A stretch of 64,000 bases of DNA, from the NCBI GenBank assembly GCA_018222965.1, contig JAAEZH010000001.1, positions 222,677 to 286,676 of the forward strand, written 5' to 3'. A program made the translations under genes and the position numbers. Below are positions 1 to 9,405 of the stretch, in pieces (position 1 is the first letter of the stretch; every line of letters begins with the position of its first letter). This stretch comes from Bacteroidota bacterium (GTDB taxonomy: Bacteria; Bacteroidota; Bacteroidia; Chitinophagales; Saprospiraceae). The notes under the pieces were generated by a model. The model did no database searches and was not told the origin of the DNA. It saw only the letters and a list, made by a program, of their open reading frames with translations.

Positions 1-27
1 TCAGAGCATCCTTATTTACAACCCGAC

Positions 28-2814
28 ATGTTTAAGCTGGATGCCATTCCGCGGCTTTCGCCGGAAGATGCTCGATTACTTTCAAATATTGGCGAGATCT
101 ACAATGCCCGGGAAGAGTTTGTCGGCTTTGGGGTATTGATCGACGGAGGCCAGTTTGTCACCAGTTATTATTACCTCACCGGCGAAGAAGGCGAGTACAT
201 CCAATTTTATCAGCAGGACGAGTGGAAGAAATTCACGTATCGGGAAATGGATTTGATCCGGGATGAAAACTACAATGCCGCCTGGATCTTAAAACTGACA
301 GCCGTTGACGGCGGAAATCTCGATCCGTTTAGCATTTTAGACTCGGCCTCCGAAGAAGATATGCCTGGCGGCGAATGGTCGCTCACCCTCCTGGAACCTC
401 GGTGGGATGAAAAGAAAAACCCCAGTTTGAAGCGGTATGAACTGGATGCTTATGTGGAGCGCTATTCGCTCTACTACGAAGAAGATGCCCTGGATTCCCT
501 GGCCGGTTTGCCACTGCTCATAAAAGGCCGATTGGCCGGATACCACTTTGGAGAAATGAGCGGATCATCTACTGAAAAGACAGGTGTCTGGTGGCCGGGT
601 GTCCATACCCGCCTGAGAGAAAAGCTCAGCAGTCAACGACCCAAACTCGGACGCATTCAGGAGCTGGAATCAAAGCTCGAAACCCAGGACGATAATTTGG
701 AAATCCTGAATGAACTGGCCAAAGCTTATCGGGAAAGCGAGAATCACGGTCCGGAGGATGCCATTCCCTTGCTGGAAAGAGCCCTTCGCCTGGAGCCAAA
801 TAATACCTTCAGCCTGAATGAATACGGCATCCAATTACGCGAAAGCGGCCGGGTGGAGGAAGCTATAAACACTTTTGAGCGCGCCCTGAAAACAGATCCT
901 AAGAATACGTTTACGATCAATGAGTTGGCTTATACATTCGGCGAAAGCCTGAAGAATGAAGAACAGGCTAAAAAACTTTATGAACAAAGCCTTGAAATAC
1001 AGCCGGAAAACATTTTTGCGCTCACCCACCTTGCTCGGGTAGAAGCGGATCTGTTCAATTGGGAAAATGCGGAAGCACTAATCGGACAAGCCCTGGAAAT
1101 AGCGCCTGAAAACGAAGATGCACTTGCCGTACAGCTAATAATCCGGGAGAACAAACAACAGGAAAGCGGCGAAGAACAAACGCTCCAAATTGAATCCATT
1201 CGGGAGCATTTGCAGCGGGGCGATATTGAGATGGCTTTGAATTTGCTTGAAAAACTGGAAACAGGACAAAGCCTGCCGGAGGGGAAAATTCAAATTCTTC
1301 GTGCAAGGTATCTTCAGACAGCCCGCCAATTTTCTCAGGGAGTAATAACTACGCAGGAAAATGAGGTTCAACTCAATCAAATCAGTTCTCAAATCATGTC
1401 CCTGCTCCAAACGGTTCAGGAACAGGTAGAAGGTACTTCCCCGTCAACCGGTCTGTCAGAGCAGGCAAATAATCTGGAGAAGCAACTCGAGTCTCTAACA
1501 AAGCAAGATTCGGCGCAAGCCCGGGAGATTTTACATGAACTATCAGCTGTATACCAACAATTGATAAGCCAGGATAAGGAAGAAGAATACTGGAGACGCC
1601 AATACGGCCTCACCCTCGAAAGACTGGGCGATCTGGAAGTAGATGAAGGCAATTATGAAGATGCTGAGAATCATTTTCAGCGGGCAATTGTCTTTTTCCG
1701 AAATCTGCAACTCAATCAGCAGGAAAAGGACTGGCTGAATATTGCGGCTGCTATTGCTCATGAGCATTTGGGGGATGTGCGACAACTGACGGCTGATGTG
1801 AATACCGCTTTAAAAAGTTATGAGTCTGCCATTAAGCAACTGGAAAAATTGAGCGAGAGAAATCCTGAACATGAAGATCTCGGCCCGACATCCACTGTTC
1901 TGGCAGACAAAGTAGCCCAAATGCTGGAAAAGGCCGAGCGCTATCGGGAGGCAGATTCATACAGAAACCGATTGGAAGTCTTGTTTGCAAGTAGTGATTC
2001 CGCTTCGCAACTACAAAACCTGGTAAAATCGATCCTGAGTGATGATTTTGACAAGGCTGTAAATGAGTTGGCGGCTTTCGCCGAATCCGGCCAAAACTCG
2101 AAGAGATTCCTGCCTCAAATCAGTCGGATTGAATCAGATTGGACTTCTCTGACAGGATCCGCACCAAATGAAGAATGTCAAAAATTTGTGGATCAAAAAT
2201 TCCGGTTGGATCTGATTGAAATCCTGCTCCAGATCGAACCGGAAACGGAAAAATTGATCACCCTGACCGAAGACAGGAGAAACCTTTTTGGGGCTGTACT
2301 CACTTATGCCGAAGAAGACCTACCCAAGCGGCGTCCGGCAGCTGTGGTCTTCCTGTTTGAGTCGTTTAAAGCTTCCTTTAGTCCGAATAACCAGGAGACG
2401 CTGGAAAACATACTTCGGGATTGGGAGAATATCTCTCAAAGACCTGCCAAACGCGGGGGAAATCGATATGGAGAAATCACCGATCGCTTACAACGATTGG
2501 TACAGGATGCCCAATTCCTAAATCAGCCGCGCTCCTCCACAGAAGAACCGGATGTGCAGTCAGAGTTAAACCGGATCATTGAGATGACCGCTGAAATCCC
2601 GCATGAAGAATACCTCAAGGCGATGGATAATTTCCCGGTGGCACAACTACCGGAAGAGCTTCGGGGCAAATGGGAAAAAGAAATTATTCCACGGCTGGAA
2701 GATCTGCGCAAAAACATAGAATCCGACTATGAAAATCTGGAGTTGGTCATGAAATTAAACCAGGAAATTCAGGAATTGTTATTTGACATCCGACAAGAGC
2801 TGTTTCCCATCTAG
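28..2814 (+). CDS. TPR protein with degenerate trypsin-like N-terminal domain
   Basis: Function unknown. Residues 30-180 follow the layout of a trypsin-like protease: a GFGVLIDGGQFVTS strand, an AWILKL strand, and an AGLPLLIKGRLAGYHFG strand. The three catalytic positions appear lost: His is replaced by Tyr (about Y48), Asp by Asn (about N83) and Ser by Ala (A159, in AGLP where GDSGGP is expected). Residues 220-380 hold three to four TPR repeats of about 34 residues. A further TPR-like helical stretch lies around 530-660, and the C-terminus is helical and charged. There is no signal peptide, so it is probably cytosolic. The frame is open without a stop from base 1 to the ATG at 28, so the true start may lie outside the window. 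The domain call is by eye. Scaffold proteins of this shape occur in bacterial conflict systems, but no effector gene is visible here. Confidence 0.7.
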   Translation: MFKLDAIPRLSPEDARLLSNIGEIYNAREEFVGFGVLIDGGQFVTSYYYLTGEEGEYIQFYQQDEWKKFTYREMDLIRDENYNAAWILKLTAVDGGNLDPFSILDSASEEDMPGGEWSLTLLEPRWDEKKNPSLKRYELDAYVERYSLYYEEDALDSLAGLPLLIKGRLAGYHFGEMSGSSTEKTGVWWPGVHTRLREKLSSQRPKLGRIQELESKLETQDDNLEILNELAKAYRESENHGPEDAIPLLERALRLEPNNTFSLNEYGIQLRESGRVEEAINTFERALKTDPKNTFTINELAYTFGESLKNEEQAKKLYEQSLEIQPENIFALTHLARVEADLFNWENAEALIGQALEIAPENEDALAVQLIIRENKQQESGEEQTLQIESIREHLQRGDIEMALNLLEKLETGQSLPEGKIQILRARYLQTARQFSQGVITTQENEVQLNQISSQIMSLLQTVQEQVEGTSPSTGLSEQANNLEKQLESLTKQDSAQAREILHELSAVYQQLISQDKEEEYWRRQYGLTLERLGDLEVDEGNYEDAENHFQRAIVFFRNLQLNQQEKDWLNIAAAIAHEHLGDVRQLTADVNTALKSYESAIKQLEKLSERNPEHEDLGPTSTVLADKVAQMLEKAERYREADSYRNRLEVLFASSDSASQLQNLVKSILSDDFDKAVNELAAFAESGQNSKRFLPQISRIESDWTSLTGSAPNEECQKFVDQKFRLDLIEILLQIEPETEKLITLTEDRRNLFGAVLTYAEEDLPKRRPAAVVFLFESFKASFSPNNQETLENILRDWENISQRPAKRGGNRYGEITDRLQRLVQDAQFLNQPRSSTEEPDVQSELNRIIEMTAEIPHEEYLKAMDNFPVAQLPEELRGKWEKEIIPRLEDLRKNIESDYENLELVMKLNQEIQELLFDIRQELFPI

Positions 2815-2885
2815 CAGAATCTCTTTAAGTACCACTTCATCATAGAACTCACAACAAACTCAATATCAACAAGATAAGGTTTTAA

Positions 2886-2910
2886 ACCTCAAAAATGAGG
2901 TATATTTATT
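2886..2910 (+). terminator. possible weak terminator after the TPR gene
   Basis: The arms ACCTCA (2886-2891) and TGAGGT (2896-2901) form a 6-bp hairpin followed by TATATTTATTT. A second 7-bp hairpin, TAAAGAC...GTCTTTA (2991-3010), is followed by CGTTTTT. The rest of the gap to 3100 is AT-rich with no other clear signal. Confidence 0.3.
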
Positions 2911-3100
2911 TACCCGCCCAACTTGTTAAAGTTTTGTACTATTCGATTATTTCCTTGTACTTTATAGAAGCAATCCAGACTATCCTTAAATAAAGACCAG
3001 CCAGTCTTTACGTTTTTAGTTCTTTGAATTTTGGAAAAAACTTTGTGGCAGTTTACTGCCCTAAAACCGATATTATTTTTTAACCAATTCCCCCCACATC

Positions 3101-4441
3101 ATGAAGTTTTGTTCCTACTCTGGGTGGCGATTCCTGATTGCCCCAACGATTGTTCTTTTATGTCTTTTTGGCATAAATTCCCAATTGAAAGCACAAGTCA
3201 TTGAATGCCCCCCACCCCTGGATTTGGACTGTGACCAAATGGTCCCGGGTCCCGATCCTTCACAAGTTATCATTACATCCAATTGTGTAGCACCCGATTG
3301 TTGTGATGATCAATTGTTACCCGGAGATTATTGTATGGCTGATCTAAGCGGCTGCATGAAGGTAGCACTCACTTGCGTGGATGTTAATGCTAATTGCGAG
3401 CCCGTTTTCAAATTCAAGGTGTACAACACCTGTCAACAATCTCTGTCAAATATTGCTTTTCAGTTGCCTGTGCAGACCACAGGTACCGATCCCGTTCAGG
3501 GAGACACCTACGTCTCTCCTTGTGGCGATAGTTGGAATGTAGAAACTCCAACTAGTGGCCCGGATGCCGGTACCATTAAGTTTGAAGGTCAACTGGGCAA
3601 TGGAGAAAGTACTTGTTTTGAATTTGTATTACATGGATTAACCAAAATCCCGGATGTACTGACCGTAAATCCAAAATACGGTCCGAATGAGGTGTTTTTA
3701 CACATACCAACCTATGCTTGTGGCAATGCCACTGTCGTAAATATTCAGGCCCGTCCGGATAAAGTGCGAACCTTTGGCTGCGTCGGACTAGGCATTTGCC
3801 GCGTGTATCAGGTAGAATACGACTGCCCTTTAGTTGCCTCGGGTCGCTTTGGCTGTGAAGCCGTGATTATGCGGGCTGATGATGAGACCCCGCCAGTGTA
3901 TGACTTTGTGCCTTCAGATCTGGTTTTGGCCTGCGATGATCCCATTGTATTTGATCCGCCAACCGCAACAGACGATTGTGGTGCTGTGAGTATCGAGTCT
4001 TTAGGCAATCAGGTGATTCTGGGTGGTTGTCCCAATGCCACTGTCTATATCAGACGTTGGAAAGCACGGGATGATTGTTTCAATTATGCATATACCATCC
4101 AACAAAAACTGACCGTTCCGGCCAGTTGCTGTACTATGCTGGCCGAAGGGATTGACGAAAGAGAGCTGTCTGATGTATCGCTTTCGCTCCATATGCGCAT
4201 AAGCCCCAATCCGGTTTCTGAAGTCCTGTACATTGAAGTGGAAGGTGTTGGCGATGGCAATAACCGGATGCGCATTCTGGATCTTCAGGGCAAACAGGTT
4301 TTCCAACAGGATTTTTCTCATCTGGAGGTGTCGGAGATCATCCTGCATACTCGGGACCTGAATCTCCCCGACGGACTGTTTTTTGTTGAGCTAAGCTCCG
4401 GTGAGCAAACCATTATTCAAAAGGTGATGCTCAAACGTTGA
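3101..4441 (+). CDS. secreted cysteine-rich protein with HYR-like domain and T9SS sorting domain
   Basis: Function unknown. An N-terminal signal peptide (about residues 1-31, ending QLKAQ) precedes a cysteine-rich body. Residues 285-365 resemble a HYR (hyalin-type) immunoglobulin-like domain, with VLACDDPIVFDPPTATDDCG and a later WKARDDCFNYAYTIQQKLTV. The last 80 residues form a type A T9SS C-terminal sorting domain: ISPNPVSEVLYIEV, then an ILDLQGKQV strand, then a terminal KVMLKR. It is probably exported across the outer membrane and surface-attached or released. The gene stands alone, with a strong terminator behind it. The many Cys residues suggest disulfides or metal binding. Confidence 0.7.
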   Translation: MKFCSYSGWRFLIAPTIVLLCLFGINSQLKAQVIECPPPLDLDCDQMVPGPDPSQVIITSNCVAPDCCDDQLLPGDYCMADLSGCMKVALTCVDVNANCEPVFKFKVYNTCQQSLSNIAFQLPVQTTGTDPVQGDTYVSPCGDSWNVETPTSGPDAGTIKFEGQLGNGESTCFEFVLHGLTKIPDVLTVNPKYGPNEVFLHIPTYACGNATVVNIQARPDKVRTFGCVGLGICRVYQVEYDCPLVASGRFGCEAVIMRADDETPPVYDFVPSDLVLACDDPIVFDPPTATDDCGAVSIESLGNQVILGGCPNATVYIRRWKARDDCFNYAYTIQQKLTVPASCCTMLAEGIDERELSDVSLSLHMRISPNPVSEVLYIEVEGVGDGNNRMRILDLQGKQVFQQDFSHLEVSEIILHTRDLNLPDGLFFVELSSGEQTIIQKVMLKR

Positions 4442-4461
4442 TTCGTTTTTACAAAACGTAC

Positions 4462-4493
4462 ACGACCTGCTCGCTTCGGGCAGGTCGTTTTTC
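4462..4493 (+). terminator. rho-independent terminator
   Basis: The arms ACGACCTGC (4462-4470) and GCAGGTCGT (4480-4488) enclose a 9-nt loop and are followed by TTTTTC. It closes the T9SS protein gene at 3101-4441. Confidence 0.9.
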
Positions 4494-4602
4494 ATAATAA
4501 GTAGTCCGATTGTAAAAGATTCGTCCAATCCTGACAAACCCTTCCCTGCCAAGTTTTGTTAGGAGGCTGAATCCAGTCAGGAAATTTGGACTATTTTTAA
4601 TT

Positions 4603-5229
4603 ATGGAAAGAAATAAAGAGTCAGAAGAGCCGTATAACGAATACCACAATTTTGCCTTCCACCCGCATAATGTGTTGTTGGTCCTCATTCTATTTGGCCT
4701 CTCCACCCTCTTTTTGTCGCTGACCATAGCCTTTGTGTACTCCCGGGTTCAAAGCAGCCTTCCTCCTATTCGCCTTCCTAACATCTTCTTTTTCAACACC
4801 TTAATCCTACTTGCTTCAAGTGCTACCATGGTTTGGGCCAAACGGGCCTACAAAGGAGATAACACCCGGGGCTATCAACTGGCATTGGGTGTGACAATTT
4901 TGCTTTCTATATTTTTCATGGCGATGCAATACATTGGGTGGCAACAGCTTATCGGACAGGAAATTTTCATTAACAGTGGCAATGCGGCCGGGTATCTTTA
5001 CGTGATTTCGGGATTGCACTTTGCCCATGTTATTGCGGGTATTCCCTTCCTTGGCGTGTTTTTATACACTGCTCGAAGGCGCATGAAAGAGCCTGTTAGT
5101 GTGCTGGTTTACTTTTCCGATCCGGAAAAACGCCTGAAACTCCGCCTTTTGACTATATACTGGCATTTTCTGGACGCACTTTGGATCTATCTCGTCCTCT
5201 TTTTCCTCGTAAACTATCTTATACGATAA
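4603..5229 (+). CDS. cytochrome c oxidase subunit III-like membrane protein
   Basis: This is a heme-copper oxidase subunit III family protein. At 208 aa it matches the short five-helix form. Hydrophobic segments lie at about 24-46, 62-80, 93-110, 128-150 and 180-205. The family signatures are GLHFAHVIAGI near residue 138 and YWHFLDALWIYLVLFF at the C-terminus. Subunit III supports the catalytic subunit I of an aerobic terminal oxidase in the cytoplasmic membrane. No other oxidase subunit gene is nearby, so this copy is an orphan; it may be an extra subunit or serve an oxidase encoded elsewhere. The family is clear, the partner is not. Confidence 0.85.
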   Translation: MERNKESEEPYNEYHNFAFHPHNVLLVLILFGLSTLFLSLTIAFVYSRVQSSLPPIRLPNIFFFNTLILLASSATMVWAKRAYKGDNTRGYQLALGVTILLSIFFMAMQYIGWQQLIGQEIFINSGNAAGYLYVISGLHFAHVIAGIPFLGVFLYTARRRMKEPVSVLVYFSDPEKRLKLRLLTIYWHFLDALWIYLVLFFLVNYLIR

Positions 5230-5264
5230 AGTAGGGTTAACATATTATTAAAGGTTTGTTGAGG

Positions 5265-5296
5265 TTGGGCCAGTTGATTGCCGGATGTTATCTTTG
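5265..5296 (+). promoter_or_regulatory. predicted promoter of the thioredoxin-like gene
   Basis: TTG at 5265-5267, 21 nt, then TATCTTTG at 5289-5296. This is an exact match to the Bacteroidota -7 pattern TAnnTTTG with correct spacing. Transcription would begin near 5303, about 65 nt before the ATG at 5367. Confidence 0.6.
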
Positions 5297-5366
5297 CGCT
5301 TTGAAGCACAGCTGAATGAGTTGTGCAGCTAAACATACAGAAGCATTAAATCAATATAAATCCATT

Positions 5367-6497
5367 ATGGGCATGAAAAAGCTTTTTCCTCTTTTTGTGA
5401 TTGCTATTGGAGCTGTGTTGTTCGCCCAATGTGGCGCATCCGGAACCAATACCGGTCTGGAAATCAGCGGTGCACTCAACGGCGCTGCCAACCTTCAGGT
5501 CAATCTCGATAAGTTTAAATTAAACCAATCCAGCGAATCCATTCAACGCACCGACGCAGACGCCAACGGCAACTTTAGCATGAGTTTTCCGGAAGGCCTG
5601 GAAGCGGGTATTTACCAGCTTCGTGTAGGCGCAAAACGCGTAAACATGGTACTGGATGGCAGTGAAAATACAGTAAACATTCAAGGCGAACTCCAAAACC
5701 TCACCCGTTTTGATTTCCAGGAATCCGGTTCCGAAACCTGGACTGCATACCTCGATTGCCTGCGGTCCCTGATCAACCGTCAAATGGGAGCCAATCAGTT
5801 GGAGTCTTACGTTGATACAGTTTCCAGTCCGCTTGTCGCCATGGCGGCTGCTTACCGCGCACTTGGAAACAACGGGGCCTACCTCGCCGTACACAAAAAA
5901 GCGCTGGAGCGCATGCGGGAAACTTATCCCGATTCTGAATATACCCTGTTTTACAGCGACTTCATCAACCAGGCAGAAGCAGCTTATGCACAGAGCCAGG
6001 GCAGTGGAGCCATTCAGGTTGGAATGGAAGCACCAGATATCAGTTTGCCAAACCCAGATGGTAAAACGTATACGCTCTCTGATCTAAAAGGTAAAGTCGT
6101 ATTACTCGACTTCTGGGCAAGCTGGTGTGGACCTTGCCGCCGGGAGAACCCAAATGTCGTTAAGGTATACAACAAATACAAAGACGAAGGCTTCACCGTA
6201 TTTAGTGTTTCACTCGACGGACTCGACAGCCGCACCAAAGCGCGTTTCAGCAATCAGGAGCAAATCGACGCTCAGATGGAGCGCTCAAAAGAACGCTGGG
6301 TACAGGCCATCGAAAAAGACGGTCTTCCCTGGGAATACCACGTTTCAGATTTGAAAAAATGGGAGTGTGCACCAGCCCGCACCTATGGTGTTCGCAGTAT
6401 TCCACGTACTTTCCTGATCGATCGGGAGGGTAATATTGCAGCTGTAAATCTTCGGGGAGCTCCTGCTATCGAAAGAGAATTGAAAAAGGTGCTTTAA
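5367..6497 (+). CDS. TlpA/ResA-like thiol-disulfide oxidoreductase lipoprotein
   Basis: This is a periplasmic thioredoxin-fold protein. The start at 5367 (or 5373) is chosen over the upstream ATG at 5316 because it puts the signal peptide at the N-terminus. MKKLFPLFVIAIGAVLFAQC is a lipoprotein signal with its lipobox cysteine. The next hundred residues resemble DUF4369, the domain usually preceding TlpA-like modules in Bacteroidota. The C-terminal thioredoxin module carries WASWCGPC (cysteines near residues 254 and 257 from this start) and a cis-Pro region, GVRSIPRTFLID. Such proteins reduce disulfides, for example during cytochrome c maturation. The partner is not shown by the context; the oxidase subunit gene lies just upstream. 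Confidence 0.88.
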   Translation: MGMKKLFPLFVIAIGAVLFAQCGASGTNTGLEISGALNGAANLQVNLDKFKLNQSSESIQRTDADANGNFSMSFPEGLEAGIYQLRVGAKRVNMVLDGSENTVNIQGELQNLTRFDFQESGSETWTAYLDCLRSLINRQMGANQLESYVDTVSSPLVAMAAAYRALGNNGAYLAVHKKALERMRETYPDSEYTLFYSDFINQAEAAYAQSQGSGAIQVGMEAPDISLPNPDGKTYTLSDLKGKVVLLDFWASWCGPCRRENPNVVKVYNKYKDEGFTVFSVSLDGLDSRTKARFSNQEQIDAQMERSKERWVQAIEKDGLPWEYHVSDLKKWECAPARTYGVRSIPRTFLIDREGNIAAVNLRGAPAIERELKKVL

Positions 6498-6512
6498 GCC
6501 TTTGAATCAAAA

Positions 6513-6555
6513 GAATGATGGCTGGTTATCTTCGGATGATCAGCCATTCCTTTTT
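6513..6555 (+). terminator. terminator overlapping the convergent kinase stop codon
   Basis: GAATG/GGCTG (6513-6524) pairs with CAGCCATTC (6541-6549), followed by CTTTTT. It lies between two convergent genes and runs into the 3' end of the histidine kinase gene on the other strand (stop at 6540-6542). Confidence 0.65.
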
Positions 6556-8378
6556 CCGTCCAGTTGAAACCCAAAGGTACTCCCCTTCCCTACTTCACTT
6601 CTAACCCAAATTCGACCGCCCTGCTTGGTAATAAACTCTTTGGCTATTGACAGCCCGAGTCCCGTTCCCTGCGTTTTATCATTTTTGGCCCGGCTGTATT
6701 GATTAAAAATCTTCTCCTGATCCTCCTCCGTGATGCCCGGCCCCTGATCTGTAACGGTAAACATAACGTTTCCGGACACCTTACGAACATCAATATCGAC
6801 TTGCTGGCCGGTCTTTGAATACCTCAATGCATTTGTTAGAAAGTTGATGAGCACACTGGTTGTTTTTTGGATATCCACATGCAGTAATGGAAGATCGCGC
6901 TCCATGTGTTTGTGCAGCTTAACCTGCTTGTTTTCAAATTGAGGAAGGGTACTGTTCAATGCCTTTTTAACAATTTCCTCCGGTTTGCAGTCTTCCAACT
7001 CCAGACTAATATTGCCCGATTCAATACGAGAAAGGTCCAGGATTTCATTGACCATATTAAGCAATCTGCCCGAATTTTGCCGGATGGTTTGAGTAAGTTC
7101 TTTTTGCTCTTCATTAAGCGGACCAATGCGATCGTCCTCCAGCAAACCGATACTCATATCGATGGCGGAAATGGGTGTTTTTAGCTCATGGGAAACAGTT
7201 GCCATCAGGTTGGTTTTTTTCAGATCTTTTTCCCTGAATTCCGTAATATTTTTGAGGATGATAACCGTACCCTTCTCACCGGTCGTGCCATTCTCTCCTT
7301 CCACCTTGCCCTCAACCTCCAGAATTTCCTTATCGAAATAATAGGTTTTACCATTTTGGTGCAGGGTGATCGTCGGGTACGTCCTGTTTTCCTGTAAACT
7401 GCCGGACTTCATTTCCTGATTGATCTCGCGCAGGAGGTCGCTTGAGTGGGACAAGGTTCGGAGAGATTTACCCAGCATCTGATCTTCCGGCATCCCCAAA
7501 AGACCGGATGCCGTGGCATTCGCGAAAAGCACTTTTTGCTCGGCGTCCAAACCGATAATAGCTTCCTGCATTTCTCCAATAATAGCCTCAATCCGTTTTT
7601 TCTCCACCAGCAACTGAGCGACATTCATTTTCTCATAGTCATTCAGTTTTTCAGCCATATGGTTGAATGACTGTGCCATTTCCCCAAACTCATCCTGGTT
7701 TTTTAATTCGACACGCTGTTGATAGTTTTTCCGCGTAATCTCTTTGATGGATTCGGTTAGCGTATAGATAGGATCTGCAATGTAATGTGGGAAATAAATT
7801 AAGGCCAACAGGGAAAAGAAAAATATGAGTAAGCCGATAATGATCAGCCAAAGCATGCCTTCCAGACTTATGTCCAGGATATTTTCAGACTGCTCATGCA
7901 TCCGCTCTTCATTGATCTTCTGCAATTGGCGGATTAGTTCGGTGATGTAGTTGATCTTTAGGTACAACTCCACCGATACCTCTCCACTCTCTTCATATTC
8001 TTTTGTTTGCTGCCGCAGGATGCGAATATCTTCCCGGATATCTTCAATCAGGCCACTTACCTTTTTGTCGCTCGTCTGAGCTGAATGCATATTGAGGTAG
8101 GACTCTATCCGATCAAAGTTCTTCCGCAAATTGATGCGCCTGTAACTTTCAGAAGCATTCGAATGGGATAGTATGTAGAGGATTTCATTGAGATTGATAG
8201 AAATCTCCGAGGTGTTGCGGGCTGTTGCCTGCGCATACTCCATCTCCTTCAGGCTGTCGTTGGTTAAGCGATCAATGTACCAGACCGACACAGCTCCAAA
8301 GGCCATCAGCATGAAGAACATAAACAAAAGCAGGCCCTGAATCTTTCGCTTCAGGCCAAGCCGGTTAAACCATTTCAT
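6540..8378 (-). CDS. membrane sensor histidine kinase (HAMP-PAS-HisKA-HATPase)
   Basis: This is a two-component sensor kinase. The ATG at 8378 is preferred over the GTG two codons upstream. The order is: TM1 about 15-36, an extracytoplasmic helical sensor of about 135 residues, TM2 about 173-197, HAMP about 198-250, PAS about 260-385, then HisKA with the phospho-acceptor histidine in SHELKTPISAI near residue 400. The HATPase domain has NALRYSKTGQQ (N box), DQGPGITEEDQ (G1) and GTGLGLSIAKE (G2). The layout matches PhoR/ResE-type kinases. No response regulator is adjacent; the nearest is the NtrC-type regulator at 10368-11717 on the same strand, three genes away, so pairing is unproven. The ligand is unknown. 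Confidence 0.92.
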   Translation of the reverse strand: MKWFNRLGLKRKIQGLLLFMFFMLMAFGAVSVWYIDRLTNDSLKEMEYAQATARNTSEISINLNEILYILSHSNASESYRRINLRKNFDRIESYLNMHSAQTSDKKVSGLIEDIREDIRILRQQTKEYEESGEVSVELYLKINYITELIRQLQKINEERMHEQSENILDISLEGMLWLIIIGLLIFFFSLLALIYFPHYIADPIYTLTESIKEITRKNYQQRVELKNQDEFGEMAQSFNHMAEKLNDYEKMNVAQLLVEKKRIEAIIGEMQEAIIGLDAEQKVLFANATASGLLGMPEDQMLGKSLRTLSHSSDLLREINQEMKSGSLQENRTYPTITLHQNGKTYYFDKEILEVEGKVEGENGTTGEKGTVIILKNITEFREKDLKKTNLMATVSHELKTPISAIDMSIGLLEDDRIGPLNEEQKELTQTIRQNSGRLLNMVNEILDLSRIESGNISLELEDCKPEEIVKKALNSTLPQFENKQVKLHKHMERDLPLLHVDIQKTTSVLINFLTNALRYSKTGQQVDIDVRKVSGNVMFTVTDQGPGITEEDQEKIFNQYSRAKNDKTQGTGLGLSIAKEFITKQGGRIWVRSEVGKGSTFGFQLDGKRNG

Positions 8379-8526
8379 AATCACCCATATTTTAGGATGG
8401 ATAGCTAAGCTAAGTAATTAGGCTGATAATTGCCTCTTGCTCCTGTCGGTTGTTGAGATGGTTAATCTCTATAGTCAGGTGCCGGGACTGGAAATGGTTC
8501 GATTTTTCCGATGTATTCTTTTGCCT

Positions 8527-8535
8527 TTCGGCGAA
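8527..8535. repeat. intergenic copy of the WTTCGSCGAAW iterated palindrome
   Basis: GCCTTTCGGCGAATGG sits in the gap between the kinase and SDR genes. It is one of four intergenic copies of a motif found 14 times in the window; the others are at 19098, 40234 and 43264. Confidence 0.7.
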
Positions 8536-8559
8536 TGGTCTTAAAAATTTCGAAGATGG

Positions 8560-9258
8560 TTAAACGCGTAAGGTAGACATACCGCCATCTACCCCCAGTA
8601 CCTGGCCGGAAATCCAACTGCTCTCATCCGACAACAGGAAGCGAGCAGCCTGTGCGGCATCCCGGGGAGTACCAACTCTGCGCAGTGGGTGGCGCGCATC
8701 CGCTGATTCCCGTTTGCTTTCGCTGGAAAGCAAACCTTTGGCCAAAGGGGTATCAGTAAGGGAGAGCGCTACTGCATTTACCCGCACTCTTGGTGCCCAT
8801 TCTGCAGCCAGCGATTTTACCAGTCCTTCCAATCCTGCTTTGGCTGTTGCTATTGAGGCATGAAAAGGCATTCCCTGTGCGGCAGCAACTGTACTAAACA
8901 AAACCACAGAAGCATTTCCCGCCTTTTTAAATCGTTTGAGGCATGGCTTCAGGATTCTTACAGCTCCGAGAACATTCAATTCAAAATCGTTTTGGAAGTC
9001 GGCTACTTCCAGAGATCGAAATTGCTTTAGGTTAATACTGCCCGGGCAGTACACCAGTCCGTCAATAGCCTCAGGCAGTTCCGATTCCTGTGTAAAATCA
9101 GAAGTAGCATCCCATACAAGGTGCTTGGCTCCATCCGGCAATCCTTCGTTTTTTCGGGAGATGGCGGTTACATGGGCACCTGCCTGAAGCAGATTGCTGG
9201 TAATTTCCCGACCGATTCCCGATGTACCTCCTACTATAACTATGTGTTGATCTTTCAT
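8560..9258 (-). CDS. short-chain dehydrogenase/reductase (SDR)
   Basis: This is an NAD(P)-dependent oxidoreductase of the classical SDR family, substrate unknown. The ATG at 9258 is used because it starts directly before the Rossmann strand HIVIVGGTSGIGRE (TGxxxGIG motif); the upstream GTG at 9294 would add a non-conserved tail. The family features are VYCPGSINL in the NNAG position, a catalytic Ser region (VVLFSTVAA), and a C-terminus with SWISGQVLGVDGG. The usual YxxxK is not in its standard form: the window reads HASIATAKAG, where Y is replaced (S/I) but K is kept. That substitution could alter catalysis. It is monocistronic between a terminator and the kinase gene. Confidence 0.85.
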   Translation of the reverse strand: MKDQHIVIVGGTSGIGREITSNLLQAGAHVTAISRKNEGLPDGAKHLVWDATSDFTQESELPEAIDGLVYCPGSINLKQFRSLEVADFQNDFELNVLGAVRILKPCLKRFKKAGNASVVLFSTVAAAQGMPFHASIATAKAGLEGLVKSLAAEWAPRVRVNAVALSLTDTPLAKGLLSSESKRESADARHPLRRVGTPRDAAQAARFLLSDESSWISGQVLGVDGGMSTLRV

Positions 9259-9350
9259 TCCTGCTTTGTACAATTTTTGGTTAGTTATACCCACGAGTAG
9301 TTTGGGTCTATAATTCAGGGATGAAACAGCAACTTTTGCGCATTGTTCAA

Positions 9351-9386
9351 ATAAAAAAATGCCCCCATTTAGTGAATGGGAGCATT
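9351..9386 (-). terminator. rho-independent terminator of the sigma-factor transcript
   Basis: On the minus strand, AATGCTCCCATT (9386-9375) pairs with AATGGGGGCATT (9369-9358), followed by seven T. It ends the transcript that includes the ECF sigma factor and the 23-codon ORF behind it. Confidence 0.88.
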
Positions 9387-9405
9387 ACAACAAATGCCAT
9401 AATTC

